Shown here: positions 1 to 8,066 of the stretch, in pieces
How positions within the stretch are numbered: the first letter of the stretch is position 1
Layout of the letters: each line of letters opens with the position of its first letter
Made by a program: the position numbers and the translations under genes
Source: a virus
Length of the DNA: 37,116 bases
Direction: 5' to 3' (one strand)
Virus record (IMG/VR): IMGVR_UViG_3300042327_000315
Location: 1 to 37,116 of that record
The notes under the pieces: model-generated
The model's database searches: none
The model's input: the letters and a program-made list of their open reading frames with translations, nothing else
What the model was told of the DNA's origin: nothing

Positions 1-1152
1 AGTGATCACGCAATGCAATTCTTGCTTGACCCTGAGATTGATGACAAAGCAACAGGTGGTGGTACTCGTGGTCGTGGTCGTCTTATTACTTTGAAGCACG
101 CTGGCTCACTATGCCGTATGCAGACTTGTAACCCCAAGGCAAAGATTGAATCTAAGACCTACCACTTTGTCCTTATTGACGAGGCTCAGGAAGCCGATGA
201 GACCATGATTGCTAAGTCAATCAAGCCTATGCTGGCGTTCAACAACGGAACAATTGCATTAACAGGAACTGCTAACAGACAGAAATCTTATTTCTATCGT
301 ATGATTCAGTACAATAAGCGCCGTTCTGCCAATGGTGGACGAAAGTTTCGTGAAGCCCATTTTGAGTACGATTACCGTACTGCATCAAAATACAACGATA
401 ATTACTCTAAATTCATCTCTAAAGAGAAACTGCGTATTGGTGAAGACTCCGATGAATTCCAGATGTCTTACTGTAATAAATTTATTCTTGAAAAAGGAAT
501 GTTTGTTACTGAAGAACGCATGGATCGCCTATATGACCAATCTATGCCTTTGGTCAAAGAATGGTGGCGCACACCCTGTGTGGCAGGCATAGATGTGGCT
601 CGTTCTAATGACTCCACGGTTGTGACTATTGTGTGGGTTGACTGGGACCATCCAGACCCATTTGGCTTCTATGAACACCGTGTACTTAACTGGCTTGAGA
701 TTAACAACGAAGAATGGGAAGCCCAATATTTCCATATTATTGACTTCCTTCGCCATTATGACCTGCTTCGTGTAGGAGTGGACTCACAGGGCGTAGGAGG
801 CGCTGTAGCAGAGCGTCTAGCGCTACTTCTACCCGATATTGAGGTTTTACCCATCTCGTCTGATTCAAAGGCTCAGAACGAGCGCTGGGTGCATCTGACG
901 GAACTTATTCAAAGAGACCAATTGATTCTTCCAGGACATTCTAAGGCTCGCCGTACTCGTACATGGAAGCGTTTTAACCAGCAGATGTCTGACCTTGAAA
1001 AAATCTATAAAGGACCGTACTTATTAGCGGCGGCTCCTAACGAGCGTGGTGCATTTGACGACTATCCAGATTCATTGGCTATTGCCTGTTCTTTGACAGT
1101 TATGGACACAATGCCACAGGTGCAAGCGTCCAATAGCCCGTTTTTCAGATAG
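1..1152 (+). CDS. Terminase large subunit (5' end outside window)
   Basis: This is the ATPase-nuclease that packages phage DNA into the prohead at the portal. The frame is open to base 1, so the gene starts upstream of the window and the ATG at 13 is internal. The Walker A motif is missing, as expected from the cut. Walker B is visible as LIDEAQ near 175-190, followed by the coupling motif LTGTA near 260-275. The C-terminal RNase H-like nuclease shows its acidic residues in GIDVARSND (near 590-610), VGVDSQG (near 775-790) and FDDYPDS (near 1055-1072). Both domains point to a large terminase. No small terminase is recognisable here; it may lie upstream. Confidence 0.95.
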   Translation, partial: SDHAMQFLLDPEIDDKATGGGTRGRGRLITLKHAGSLCRMQTCNPKAKIESKTYHFVLIDEAQEADETMIAKSIKPMLAFNNGTIALTGTANRQKSYFYRMIQYNKRRSANGGRKFREAHFEYDYRTASKYNDNYSKFISKEKLRIGEDSDEFQMSYCNKFILEKGMFVTEERMDRLYDQSMPLVKEWWRTPCVAGIDVARSNDSTVVTIVWVDWDHPDPFGFYEHRVLNWLEINNEEWEAQYFHIIDFLRHYDLLRVGVDSQGVGGAVAERLALLLPDIEVLPISSDSKAQNERWVHLTELIQRDQLILPGHSKARRTRTWKRFNQQMSDLEKIYKGPYLLAAAPNERGAFDDYPDSLAIACSLTVMDTMPQVQASNSPFFR

Positions 1153-1166
1153 ACCCTTTAAAAAAT

Positions 1167-1191
1167 GGTATTCTTGTAGAAAGTCAATACC
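1167..1191 (+). other. Small hairpin after terminase gene
   Basis: GGTATTCTT (1167-1175) can pair with AAG (1181-1183) plus AATACC (1186-1191) across a two-base bulge, leaving a five-base loop. CCTTTT follows (to 1197). It could be a weak terminator or processing site just before the ribosome-binding site of the next gene. The T-run is short, so this is tentative. Confidence 0.3.
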
Positions 1192-1213
1192 CCTTTTATG
1201 GAGGAATAACAAA

Positions 1214-1615
1214 GTGCCAGTTTCACCAGTTCCAATGTTCCCAGAGCGTGGAGAACATATTTTTGAGCGTGGGTTTGCTCCAAGCATTCCAATGAACAAA
1301 GGTCCTCTTCGTTTTGAAGAGGGAGTCGCTACCGATACCGATGTCCCTAATGACTTCGCTCAAGGTGCATACATGGACACCGCTCCATCTCCAATGCGTA
1401 TGAACCACAACAACCCTGAGATGTTCTACAAGCATGCAGAGCAGACAATGCAGGAGCGTGCCCATGTGGGTGCAGCATCTTGGATTGAGGCTCCTACTGT
1501 TCTCAGCGAGTTTGTTCAAGGTTCAGTTGCAGGCGATTCAATGCCATACTTTGAGTACGAGTACAACACGGGTGGACACATGAACCGTCCGAACCCAACT
1601 GTCGTTTACGACTGA
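1214..1615 (+). CDS. Hypothetical protein
   Basis: 133 residues, unrecognised. It begins with GTG at 1214, chosen because a strong GGAGGA site (1200-1205) sits eight bases upstream. The protein is acidic and rich in Pro, Met and Asn, with no membrane segment or catalytic motif that I can see. It looks like a disordered or extended structural or accessory protein. Its place straight after the terminase suggests a head or packaging role, but that is inference from position only. It ends five bases before the next reading frame. Confidence 0.75.
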   Translation: MPVSPVPMFPERGEHIFERGFAPSIPMNKGPLRFEEGVATDTDVPNDFAQGAYMDTAPSPMRMNHNNPEMFYKHAEQTMQERAHVGAASWIEAPTVLSEFVQGSVAGDSMPYFEYEYNTGGHMNRPNPTVVYD

Positions 1616-1620
1616 TACTC

Positions 1621-2061
1621 GTGGAGGGCGCATCAAACAGCGCTCCTGCACAGGACAGTAGCGGTCCTACCTCTACGGCTAGTATGCCTATTGCTCCTGT
1701 GTATGCAGGAGCCATGGTCTCTTATAACTTCTCACCTGTTTTGCGTACCAGCAAAAAAGAGTTTATGAGTGAACAATTTTATCAACGACCCGAATATGGG
1801 ACTGATTACCCTAGCCCATTTGTTCCTACACCAATGGGTCCTCGTGGTGGTATTGATGTTCAGCGCCATATGTCTGGAATTGGTATCCCTTACACCGATC
1901 CTTTAGACAACTTCAAACCAGGTCGTCTGGACATTGATAAGAAGCAACAGCCAGTGCGCCGTCCTTCCCGACCAGTTGACTCTAGTCGCCAGCGTAAGCG
2001 TGGTTCTGCCGCTTATCGTAAGGTAAATAAAGAAAACGCTGATTACGGTCAGGAAATGTAA
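1621..2061 (+). CDS. Hypothetical protein with basic C-terminus
   Basis: Up to 146 residues, unrecognised. The N-terminal third is rich in Ser, Ala and Pro. The C-terminal 45 residues are strongly basic (clusters such as RRPSRPVDSSRQRKR), which suggests nucleic-acid contact. The start is uncertain. GTG at 1621 lacks a clear ribosome-binding site, and the in-frame ATGs at 1713 and 1765 are alternatives; the 1765 start would give MSEQFYQRPEYG. The stop overlaps the next ATG by one base (TAATG), suggesting translational coupling. Confidence 0.65.
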   Translation: MEGASNSAPAQDSSGPTSTASMPIAPVYAGAMVSYNFSPVLRTSKKEFMSEQFYQRPEYGTDYPSPFVPTPMGPRGGIDVQRHMSGIGIPYTDPLDNFKPGRLDIDKKQQPVRRPSRPVDSSRQRKRGSAAYRKVNKENADYGQEM

Positions 2062-2939
2062 TGGCTCGTAAAACTGAAAGTGGATTAGTTGTTCCAGATG
2101 AAATGGGACTTTCTTATACTCCACAAACTATGCCTACATCGGCTTTCAGCCATGCATTTCCAAAAGAACCACATACAAATCCTGAAACTGGTAGGACTAC
2201 CCAACGCAATAGTATGACGCCTGATTGGGACGCTCTCATGCGTAGCCCAGAAGTTAGAAGGGGTGCAGAAAATTTAGTTGGACTTTATTCCACTGCTGTT
2301 AAAAATCCTGAGATGCTTCAGCAAGGTCGTGAATACTATTCAAAAGAAAATAGACGACTTACACATATTGGTGAACAGTTTAATGAAGTTCGTGCAAAGC
2401 GGGGACTACAAACATACTCAGAAGATGACCCTGCCGTTGCTGGTCTTCTTTTAGCAGGTGCTTTTAGTCAAAATAACACAGAAGCAAACAGAGAACGACT
2501 TATTGATAAAACTATTACTACTGGTGATGTTGCAGCACACTTGGGTACAGAAACTATAAATAATGCAATTAAAACAGGCACTCACGCCATGGATGTTTTT
2601 GCAAATATGGGTCAAAATCAAGGCTTAAAACTATACGATTACAGTGGTTCTATATACCACCCAGGAGCATGGCGTGGAGATTGGCGTGGAGTTAATCGTG
2701 GTCCTGGATATACAATTGATCGTCATCAACACGATGCTGTCATGGGTCAACCAATGGGTGACTTTCAAAGACCACTTTCTAGTAGTGGAACTAATGCTCG
2801 CCGTTATCGTTCTTTTCAAGCGGCTCACCTATTAGCACACCATGGTCCTGGTGGCGCAGAAGAATTGTATGGTCATGGAGATTCTCCTGATACATTCCAA
2901 GCCATCACATGGGGACCTTGGCGTGGAGGTTATACCTGA
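2061..2939 (+). CDS. Hypothetical protein with TIDRH...QAITW signature
   Basis: 292 residues. The start ATG at 2061 overlaps the previous stop by one base. The C-terminal third contains GYTIDRHQHDAVMG, then a conserved-looking YRSFQAAHLLAHH helix, and ends DTFQAITWGPWRGG. From memory, a TxDRHA...Y...A...QAITWxxWR pattern marks a family of small proteins encoded near the terminase in many actinobacteriophages (a DUF7178-like pattern). Their function is unknown to me, and this link is recollection rather than a search result. The N-terminal part is probably helical and has no obvious motif. Its GGAGGT, 14 bases before the end, serves the next gene. Confidence 0.75.
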   Translation: MARKTESGLVVPDEMGLSYTPQTMPTSAFSHAFPKEPHTNPETGRTTQRNSMTPDWDALMRSPEVRRGAENLVGLYSTAVKNPEMLQQGREYYSKENRRLTHIGEQFNEVRAKRGLQTYSEDDPAVAGLLLAGAFSQNNTEANRERLIDKTITTGDVAAHLGTETINNAIKTGTHAMDVFANMGQNQGLKLYDYSGSIYHPGAWRGDWRGVNRGPGYTIDRHQHDAVMGQPMGDFQRPLSSSGTNARRYRSFQAAHLLAHHGPGGAEELYGHGDSPDTFQAITWGPWRGGYT

Positions 2940-2940
2940 T

Positions 2941-3150
2941 ATGGACCCAGCAATCGCTTCTATCATTGTCGCCGTTATTGGTGCATTTGTAACTCTTGTA
3001 GGTATTGCAATTAAAGAGTTTAAATCAATGAAACAAACTAACAGTGTTGACCACGATCAAGTAATGCACAGATTGGACAAAGTGCAGTCCAGTGTTGACC
3101 ATGTAGGCGTGCGTCTTGACGACCATATTGATTGGCATTTGACGAAGTAG
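2941..3150 (+). CDS. Small single-pass membrane protein, holin-like
   Basis: 69 residues. The ATG at 2941 is preferred to an in-frame upstream start at 2842 because GGAGGT (2925-2930) is well placed and the gene begins one base after the preceding one ends. Residues 5-22 (IASIIVAVIGAFVTLVGI) form one hydrophobic helix. A charged, probably coiled-coil tail follows, with DKVQSSVDHVGVRLDDHIDWHL. A tail ending in DxHxxWHL recalls the DUF2746-like small membrane proteins of actinobacteriophages, often suspected to be holin or lysis accessories. The lysis role is inferred from topology only. Confidence 0.7.
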   Translation: MDPAIASIIVAVIGAFVTLVGIAIKEFKSMKQTNSVDHDQVMHRLDKVQSSVDHVGVRLDDHIDWHLTK

Positions 3151-3159
3151 GGTCTCAGC

Positions 3160-3210
3160 ATTGTGCATCAGTTCATGCTACGATGCACAATAAGTTCTTG
3201 AATAGAACTT
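3160..3210. promoter_or_regulatory. Two tandem perfect hairpins in the intergenic gap
   Basis: ATTGTGCATC (3160-3169) is perfectly complementary to GATGCACAAT (3182-3191), giving a 10-bp stem with a 12-base loop. Directly after it, AAGTTCT (3192-3198) pairs with AGAACTT (3204-3210) around a five-base loop. No T-run follows, so a standard intrinsic terminator is unlikely. The pair fills most of the gap before an HTH gene whose ribosome-binding site GGGAG is at 3226-3230. An operator for that protein or an mRNA control structure would fit. Confidence 0.5.
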
Positions 3211-3235
3211 TGCATAGATACCCCAGGGAGTCAAG

Positions 3236-3529
3236 ATGGCAAACAAAGACAAAAGGTCTTTGTATGACGACTTGATGGCACCTCGCTTGAACGCTAACCA
3301 AGTTCATTGCAAGTTGTCCGTCATGATGTCAGACATGGAAGAAAAAGATATTGAGGCTCTTAATAAAGCCATTGAATTGATTAAAGCCGATAGAGGTCAA
3401 GGTCGTTCAAAAACTTACAGTGCGTCATGGCTCACACAAAACTTGCGTAAGCACGGTCATTCCGTCAGCATCAGTACAATTCAACGACACATAAATGGAG
3501 AGTGCCCTTGTGAGCGACTTGGCGAGTGA
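3236..3529 (+). CDS. Helix-turn-helix DNA-binding protein
   Basis: 97 residues. The start ATG has GGGAG five bases upstream. A helical region (CKLSVMMSDMEEKDIEALNKAIEL) is followed by an HTH-like segment, YSASWLTQNLRKHGHSVSISTIQRHI, and a Cys pair, GECPCE, near the end. From memory, this layout (short helical start, winged or simple HTH, final HxxGxCxC) recurs in small actinophage DNA-binding proteins. It could regulate transcription or act as a small terminase-like DNA-recognition subunit, since the large terminase lies 2 kb upstream. I cannot choose between these. Two hairpins sit directly upstream, and the next gene starts inside its 3' end. Confidence 0.7.
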   Translation: MANKDKRSLYDDLMAPRLNANQVHCKLSVMMSDMEEKDIEALNKAIELIKADRGQGRSKTYSASWLTQNLRKHGHSVSISTIQRHINGECPCERLGE

Positions 3530-4658
3530 TCTTAATAAACCAGCAAACAATGCCAAGGCTCTTGGTAAGTTGCTTGAAGTATTAGAACGACAAAACATTG
3601 ATGTCAATGAAATTGGTTCTGTAAAGCGTGTATCTCTTTATCAATCTTTAACAAAAGATGCTGACGGTGAAGCACAAATACATGACTTAAGTGCTATTCA
3701 GTTCTCACCCAAGTGGGCAGAAGGTCCTGAATGGAATCCTGTTCATCAGGGACCAGCAGTTAAGTTGCCACCTGTAAAAGTTACAAAGAGTAACAAGCAA
3801 ACAGAATGGAACACAGCAGTAGTTCTTCCTGATATGCAGATTGGTTATTTCCGTAACTCACACGGTGAACTAGAACCAATACATGACGAAGCCGCTATTG
3901 ATATTTGTATTGCAATGATTAAGGATTTGAAGCCTGAAAAAGTTGTTATGCATGGTGATAACTTGGACTTTGCTGAGTTTGGTAAATACCGACTTAGTCC
4001 TGCTTATGCATTGACGACTCAAAAGTCCATTGATTACGCCACTATTTTGTGTGCTCGCCTTCGTGCAGTAGCACCTGATGCTGAGATTGTTTGGCTTGCA
4101 GGTAACCACGAAGAACGACTTGTTAACTACACATTGGACAATGCTAAGGCTTCGTTTGGTTTGAGGCGTGGAGACACACCAGATAACTGGCCTGTGTTAT
4201 CTGTTCCATTCTTGTGTCGTTTTGATGATTTTAATGTTAAGTATGTTCCTGGTTACCCTGCTGGTTACTACTGGATTAACCAGAAGTTGAAAGTTATCCA
4301 CGGTACTCGTGTTAAGAGCAATGGCTCTACAGCACACATGTATTTGGCTAATGAGAAGACATCAGTTCTTTATGGACATATTCATCGCCGTGAATGGGCT
4401 GAAGTAACTCGTGAAGACTACGATGGTCGCAAAACTATTCTTGCCGCCTCCGCTGGTTGTCTTGCTCGTGTAGATGGTGTTGTACCTTCCACTAAGGGTG
4501 GTATTGACCTTGATGGTCGTCCAATGACTATCACTGAGAATTGGCAACAAGGTCTCTGTGTGGTGACATACAAAGACGGTGACGCTGAATTCAATCTTGA
4601 GATGATCCCTATTCGTGATGGTTGGGCGATGTACCACAACAAGGAATACAAAGCATAA
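3510..4658 (+). CDS. Calcineurin-like metallophosphoesterase
   Basis: 382 residues from GTG at 3510. This start is preferred to the in-frame ATG at 3495 because GGAGAG (3497-3502) is seven bases before GTG, while nothing precedes the ATG. Motifs of the two-metal phosphoesterase fold appear in order: LPDMQIG (D108), MHGDNLD, LAGNHEE, a VIHGT segment and YGHIHR. The first motif is DxQ rather than the usual DxH, so one metal ligand appears changed. The family cleaves phosphomonoesters or diesters, including nucleic acids. The N-terminal ~100 residues have no recognisable domain. The gene lies between an HTH gene and a protease-like gene. Its substrate is unknown; DNA processing is one possibility. 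Confidence 0.88.
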   Translation: MSDLASDLNKPANNAKALGKLLEVLERQNIDVNEIGSVKRVSLYQSLTKDADGEAQIHDLSAIQFSPKWAEGPEWNPVHQGPAVKLPPVKVTKSNKQTEWNTAVVLPDMQIGYFRNSHGELEPIHDEAAIDICIAMIKDLKPEKVVMHGDNLDFAEFGKYRLSPAYALTTQKSIDYATILCARLRAVAPDAEIVWLAGNHEERLVNYTLDNAKASFGLRRGDTPDNWPVLSVPFLCRFDDFNVKYVPGYPAGYYWINQKLKVIHGTRVKSNGSTAHMYLANEKTSVLYGHIHRREWAEVTREDYDGRKTILAASAGCLARVDGVVPSTKGGIDLDGRPMTITENWQQGLCVVTYKDGDAEFNLEMIPIRDGWAMYHNKEYKA

Positions 4659-5275
4659 TGACAACTATTGTAGGTATTCAGGGTGACAACTACGCTGTTA
4701 TTTGTACTGACAGTCGTATATCGTCTTTTGACGAATCAGGTATGGCATATCAAGTAACTACACTTGGGGCAGGTTCTAGCAAGATTGCCGCAAATGGTAA
4801 ATACATCCTTGGAGCCGCAGGTGATGTGAGAGCCATCAACATCCTTCATCACGCTTTCACACCACCTCCTCCACCCTTGCATGCCTACGGCAAAAAGTTA
4901 GACCAGTTCATTACCCGACAGTTCATCCCAGCATTACGAACTTGCTTTGACGAGCAGGGCTATTCTGTCCCAGAGCGTGAAGGCTCTGAACATATGGCTG
5001 AACATGGGTCCACCATTATTTTGGTGGTTCATGGAACCCTCTATATTATTGACGGAGACTACTCGTGGACATCGGACACGGCTGGAATCTATGCCATTGG
5101 TACAGGGTCTTCCTATGCTCTTGGTGCCCTACAGACCCTTGCAGGGGGTAAGAAACTGAGTGCGCAACAGGCAAAAACTATTGCTAACAAGGCTCTTGCT
5201 GTAGCCAGCAAATTTGACCCATATACGGGTTCACCCTTCCAAGCCTTTACGCAAGAACGAGAAGTAAAAAAATAG
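4658..5275 (+). CDS. Proteasome beta / HslV-like Ntn-hydrolase peptidase
   Basis: 205 residues. ATG at 4658 overlaps the previous stop by one base and is preferred to an in-frame start at 4622. The protein begins M-TTIVGI, so removing Met would expose a Thr nucleophile, as in HslV and proteasome beta subunits. Counting that Thr as 1, an Asp falls at 17 (CTDSR), matching the family, and a Lys (SSKI) sits near the expected Lys33 but shifted by a short insertion. The later AIGTGSSYALGAL and LSAQQAKTIANKALAVAS segments match the HslV pattern of a GSG loop then helix. It probably forms an oligomeric threonine protease. Its target (capsid maturation, host or phage regulators) is unknown, and no ATPase partner is encoded next to it. 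Confidence 0.82.
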   Translation: MTTIVGIQGDNYAVICTDSRISSFDESGMAYQVTTLGAGSSKIAANGKYILGAAGDVRAINILHHAFTPPPPPLHAYGKKLDQFITRQFIPALRTCFDEQGYSVPEREGSEHMAEHGSTIILVVHGTLYIIDGDYSWTSDTAGIYAIGTGSSYALGALQTLAGGKKLSAQQAKTIANKALAVASKFDPYTGSPFQAFTQEREVKK

Positions 5276-5306
5276 TATCATTAAGTGACCCATTTAAGGA
5301 GCACTA

Positions 5307-5630
5307 ATGGCTACAAAGAACCAGCAGGTCGCAGACCAGACTCTAAAAGGTGCCGTTGTCGGCGCACTTTCGTTTTTTCTTGCTAAGGCAAACATTGACC
5401 CAGGCGCACAGGCTGCAATCATGCCTCTTGTTATCACAGGTCTTGCCTATGCAAGCACCATGATCGGTGACAGGGGTACAGCAAACTTTCTTGCCAAGGC
5501 TTCGGAAGAACTTCCAGAACTTGTAGAAGAAGTTCAGGCAGAAGTGGCTAAAAAGAAAGCCACTGCTAAAAAGGCTTCTGCTAAGAAAGTGGCTCCTGCT
5601 AAGAAAGCGGCTTCAAAGGCTGGCAATTAA
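5307..5630 (+). CDS. Small membrane protein with Lys/Ala-rich tail
   Basis: 107 residues. The start is supported by AAGGAG just upstream. Residues 13-30 and 37-54 are moderately hydrophobic and could form two short membrane helices, as in class II holins. The final ~35 residues are made of KKATAKKASAKK-like repeats resembling the tail of histone H1 or bacterial HU-like proteins, so it may instead or also bind DNA. I cannot decide between a holin-like and a DNA-condensing role. Its stop overlaps the next ATG by one base. Confidence 0.65.
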   Translation: MATKNQQVADQTLKGAVVGALSFFLAKANIDPGAQAAIMPLVITGLAYASTMIGDRGTANFLAKASEELPELVEEVQAEVAKKKATAKKASAKKVAPAKKAASKAGN

Positions 5631-6310
5631 TGCCCGCTGATGAAATTGTTAATCCTGACAGTTTTGAATACAACAAGGTTAACAAGGTTAACCCTAGCAC
5701 AGTAGCCGAAACTACCAAAAAATATGGTGGGTCTACTACTTTTGCATTAACAGGTGAGCCTGCTGAATCGGGAACTTCTGTATCACTTGGTGGCTTTGAA
5801 GACCGTGTTCCTGTAGATGACTTTGGTGTGAGTGATGTTACCCGCTATATGCATACTCCAGAACACCACGCCGCTTTGACAGGCCGTCCACATAGAGCAC
5901 TTGGCACTTGGATTGACGAAGACGAGAACGAAACTCCACAGGTTTTCCTAGATGTTTCTAAAGTGTACCCAGAAACTTCTCAAGGAAACAAGGAAGCCCG
6001 TGGTGCTACTGTTGCTGGGAATCAGATGGGTAATTTTAACCTTCGTACATTTACTACTGAATATAACCCATTACACCCCGATGTACTAAAGCGTGCAGGT
6101 GGTAATGTGGAGTTACAACCAGGTGAAGCAGAACGATATACTACTTCTGACGCACCTATTGGTGATGAAGTAGTATTTGGAAACACAACAGAACGACAAA
6201 CTTTTTCCCGTGGTCGTGGTAAGAAAAAGGCAGTGGTGCCAGCAGGTCAAGGAAACTTTATTTTTCTTGGAACTGGTAGTCAATTGAAACCACCACCAAA
6301 GAAAAAGTAG
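5630..6310 (+). CDS. Hypothetical protein upstream of portal
   Basis: 226 residues, starting at an ATG sharing a base with the previous stop (TAATG). The middle has GTWIDEDENETPQVFLDVS, then VAGNQMGNFNLRTFTT. From memory, a GxW-x-LDVS...NQxAxxDL pattern recurs in phage proteins encoded near portals and in MuF-like contexts, with no known function to me. The end is basic (SRGRGKKK and a final PPPKKK). It sits directly before the portal, so a head or packaging role is plausible but unproven. Confidence 0.7.
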   Translation: MPADEIVNPDSFEYNKVNKVNPSTVAETTKKYGGSTTFALTGEPAESGTSVSLGGFEDRVPVDDFGVSDVTRYMHTPEHHAALTGRPHRALGTWIDEDENETPQVFLDVSKVYPETSQGNKEARGATVAGNQMGNFNLRTFTTEYNPLHPDVLKRAGGNVELQPGEAERYTTSDAPIGDEVVFGNTTERQTFSRGRGKKKAVVPAGQGNFIFLGTGSQLKPPPKKK

Positions 6311-6323
6311 TAAGGTCTAACTT

Positions 6324-8012
6324 ATGGCAATGGACTTTTGGTCCCCATCTTATAGAGCGGCATCTAGCGACCTTACAGTTGCTATTTCTCCTCTTGGATT
6401 GGTAGAACTCGCAGACGAAGAATTTGAGGTTCATGGCCCACGCCTGAACCGTTACTCTGCGGCATGGGCTTGGTACCTTGGTCACCACTGGTCATATCGC
6501 CGTGAGATGGGTGAATCTCAGTTCTACATGAACTATGTCCGTGTAATGTCGGACTACATCACCAACTTCTGCTTTGGTAAAGGTATTCAATTCCGTTGTC
6601 CTGAGCAAAATGCCGCAATTATTCCACATCTATTGGCTCAAGTATGGGAAAACCATAACTCAAAGCATTATGTTCTTTGGGAAATGGGTCAATTAGCATC
6701 TGTAACTGGTGACTGTTTTGTCAAAGTTGCTTATGAAGAGCCTTATGTGGACTCCGTAGGTGTTCCCATTGAAGGAAGAATTCGTATTATTCCTTTGAAC
6801 CCAGCGCATTGTTTTCCTGAGTATCACCCACATGACCGTGATCGTTTGTTGCGCTTTAAACTTAAATACCGTTTCTGGGGTACCTCTCCTGAAGGAACTC
6901 GTCAGGTATATACCTTCACTGAAATCCTTTCTGACGACATGATTCAACAGTTCATCAATGACGAATTGATTGACCAATATCCAAATGCTTTGGGCACAAT
7001 TCCTGTTGTACATATTCCAAATACTTCTATCTCATCATCTCCTTGGGGTCAGTCAGACATCTGGGACATCATCCCATTGAACCGTGAACTTAACGAAAAG
7101 ATGGTTGAAGTTTCTGACATCATCAACTACCACGCCGCACCTGTCACTATCATCACTGGTGCTAAGGCTTCCCAGTTGGAGCGTGGACCTAAAAAAGTGT
7201 GGGCAGGTCTTCCTAAAGATGCCAGCGTTTTCAACCTTGAGTCTCGTGGTGAGATGTCAGGAGCCTTGGAGTACATCCAGTTCCTAAAGCGCACTATGCA
7301 CGAAATGACTGGTGTTCCTGAAACTGCACTTGGTCAATTCCAGCCCGTGTCTAACACATCTGGCGTTGCTTTGGCTATTCAATACCAGCCAATGATGAAC
7401 CGTTTTATGATGAAAAAGGTTCACTTTACTAAGGGTCTTGAGCGTGTCAACGAAATTGTTATCCGTACAGCGGCTGTATTTGAGCCACAAATGCTCCAGT
7501 ACAACCCAAGCAAATCGGCTATGCCTGAGCGTGACCAAGCAACTCAATTAGATCCTGCTGACCCTTTGACCTATAAGACAACTGTCCACTGGCCTGAGCC
7601 ATTGCCTGTTGACCAACTTATTAAACTCAATGAGGTTCAAGCAAAGATGGCACTTGGTTTGGAATCCAAGCGTGGTGCCTTGCGTATTCTTGGCGAAGAA
7701 TTCCCGAATGAAAAGATGGACGAAATCTTTGAGGAATTGCAAGATGACGCTATGGATCAAGGCGCTCTTGACATGCTAAATGCTCAAATCCAGATGGCAG
7801 TAATGCTTGCCACTGGTATGGTTCCAGGACCTGACGGTCCTGAAATGACTTCGGCTGGAGGTGCTAGTGTATCTTCAGCAGGAGGCTCTCCTGATGGGGG
7901 ACCAATGCCTGGTCCAGTCATTACCCCCCAAGAAGAGCAGATGGTAAATCAACTTGTAAGCAAGGCATACGGAGCAAGGTTCGCCCAGCGCCGTGTGCCT
8001 GACGAAGAATAA
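6324..8012 (+). CDS. Portal protein
   Basis: 562 residues. The portal dodecamer sits at the unique capsid vertex, binds the terminase during packaging and later joins the neck. The sequence has the typical SPP1-gp6-like portal course: an aromatic N-terminal region, a central TGDCFVKVAYEEP strand block, a long helix (LNRELNEKMVEVSDIINYHAAPV), and the stem/wing segment MTGVPETALGQFQPVSNTSGVAL. The last ~60 residues are Gly, Ser and Pro rich. ATG at 6324 follows AAGG; ATG at 6330 is an alternative that changes two residues. It is followed by scaffold and capsid genes, the classic head-module order. Confidence 0.93.
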   Translation: MAMDFWSPSYRAASSDLTVAISPLGLVELADEEFEVHGPRLNRYSAAWAWYLGHHWSYRREMGESQFYMNYVRVMSDYITNFCFGKGIQFRCPEQNAAIIPHLLAQVWENHNSKHYVLWEMGQLASVTGDCFVKVAYEEPYVDSVGVPIEGRIRIIPLNPAHCFPEYHPHDRDRLLRFKLKYRFWGTSPEGTRQVYTFTEILSDDMIQQFINDELIDQYPNALGTIPVVHIPNTSISSSPWGQSDIWDIIPLNRELNEKMVEVSDIINYHAAPVTIITGAKASQLERGPKKVWAGLPKDASVFNLESRGEMSGALEYIQFLKRTMHEMTGVPETALGQFQPVSNTSGVALAIQYQPMMNRFMMKKVHFTKGLERVNEIVIRTAAVFEPQMLQYNPSKSAMPERDQATQLDPADPLTYKTTVHWPEPLPVDQLIKLNEVQAKMALGLESKRGALRILGEEFPNEKMDEIFEELQDDAMDQGALDMLNAQIQMAVMLATGMVPGPDGPEMTSAGGASVSSAGGSPDGGPMPGPVITPQEEQMVNQLVSKAYGARFAQRRVPDEE

Positions 8013-8066
8013 ATAGTCATATCAATTAAGACCCTAAAAGCCAAACTAACAAAGTAGGTAACACTC

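Noticed and set aside
1555-1660. Possible frameshift joining the two hypothetical genes at 1214 and 1621
   Set aside because: The upstream part of the second frame gives poor, non-protein-like sequence and the first gene ends naturally; no slippery run is seen.
3161-3191. Intrinsic terminator
   Set aside because: The stem is good but no T-run follows; the neighbouring 7-bp hairpin also lacks one.
5675-5697. Direct repeat AACAAGGTT as a binding site
   Set aside because: Only two adjacent copies occur and they encode the repeated NKV in the protein; no palindrome or further copies nearby.
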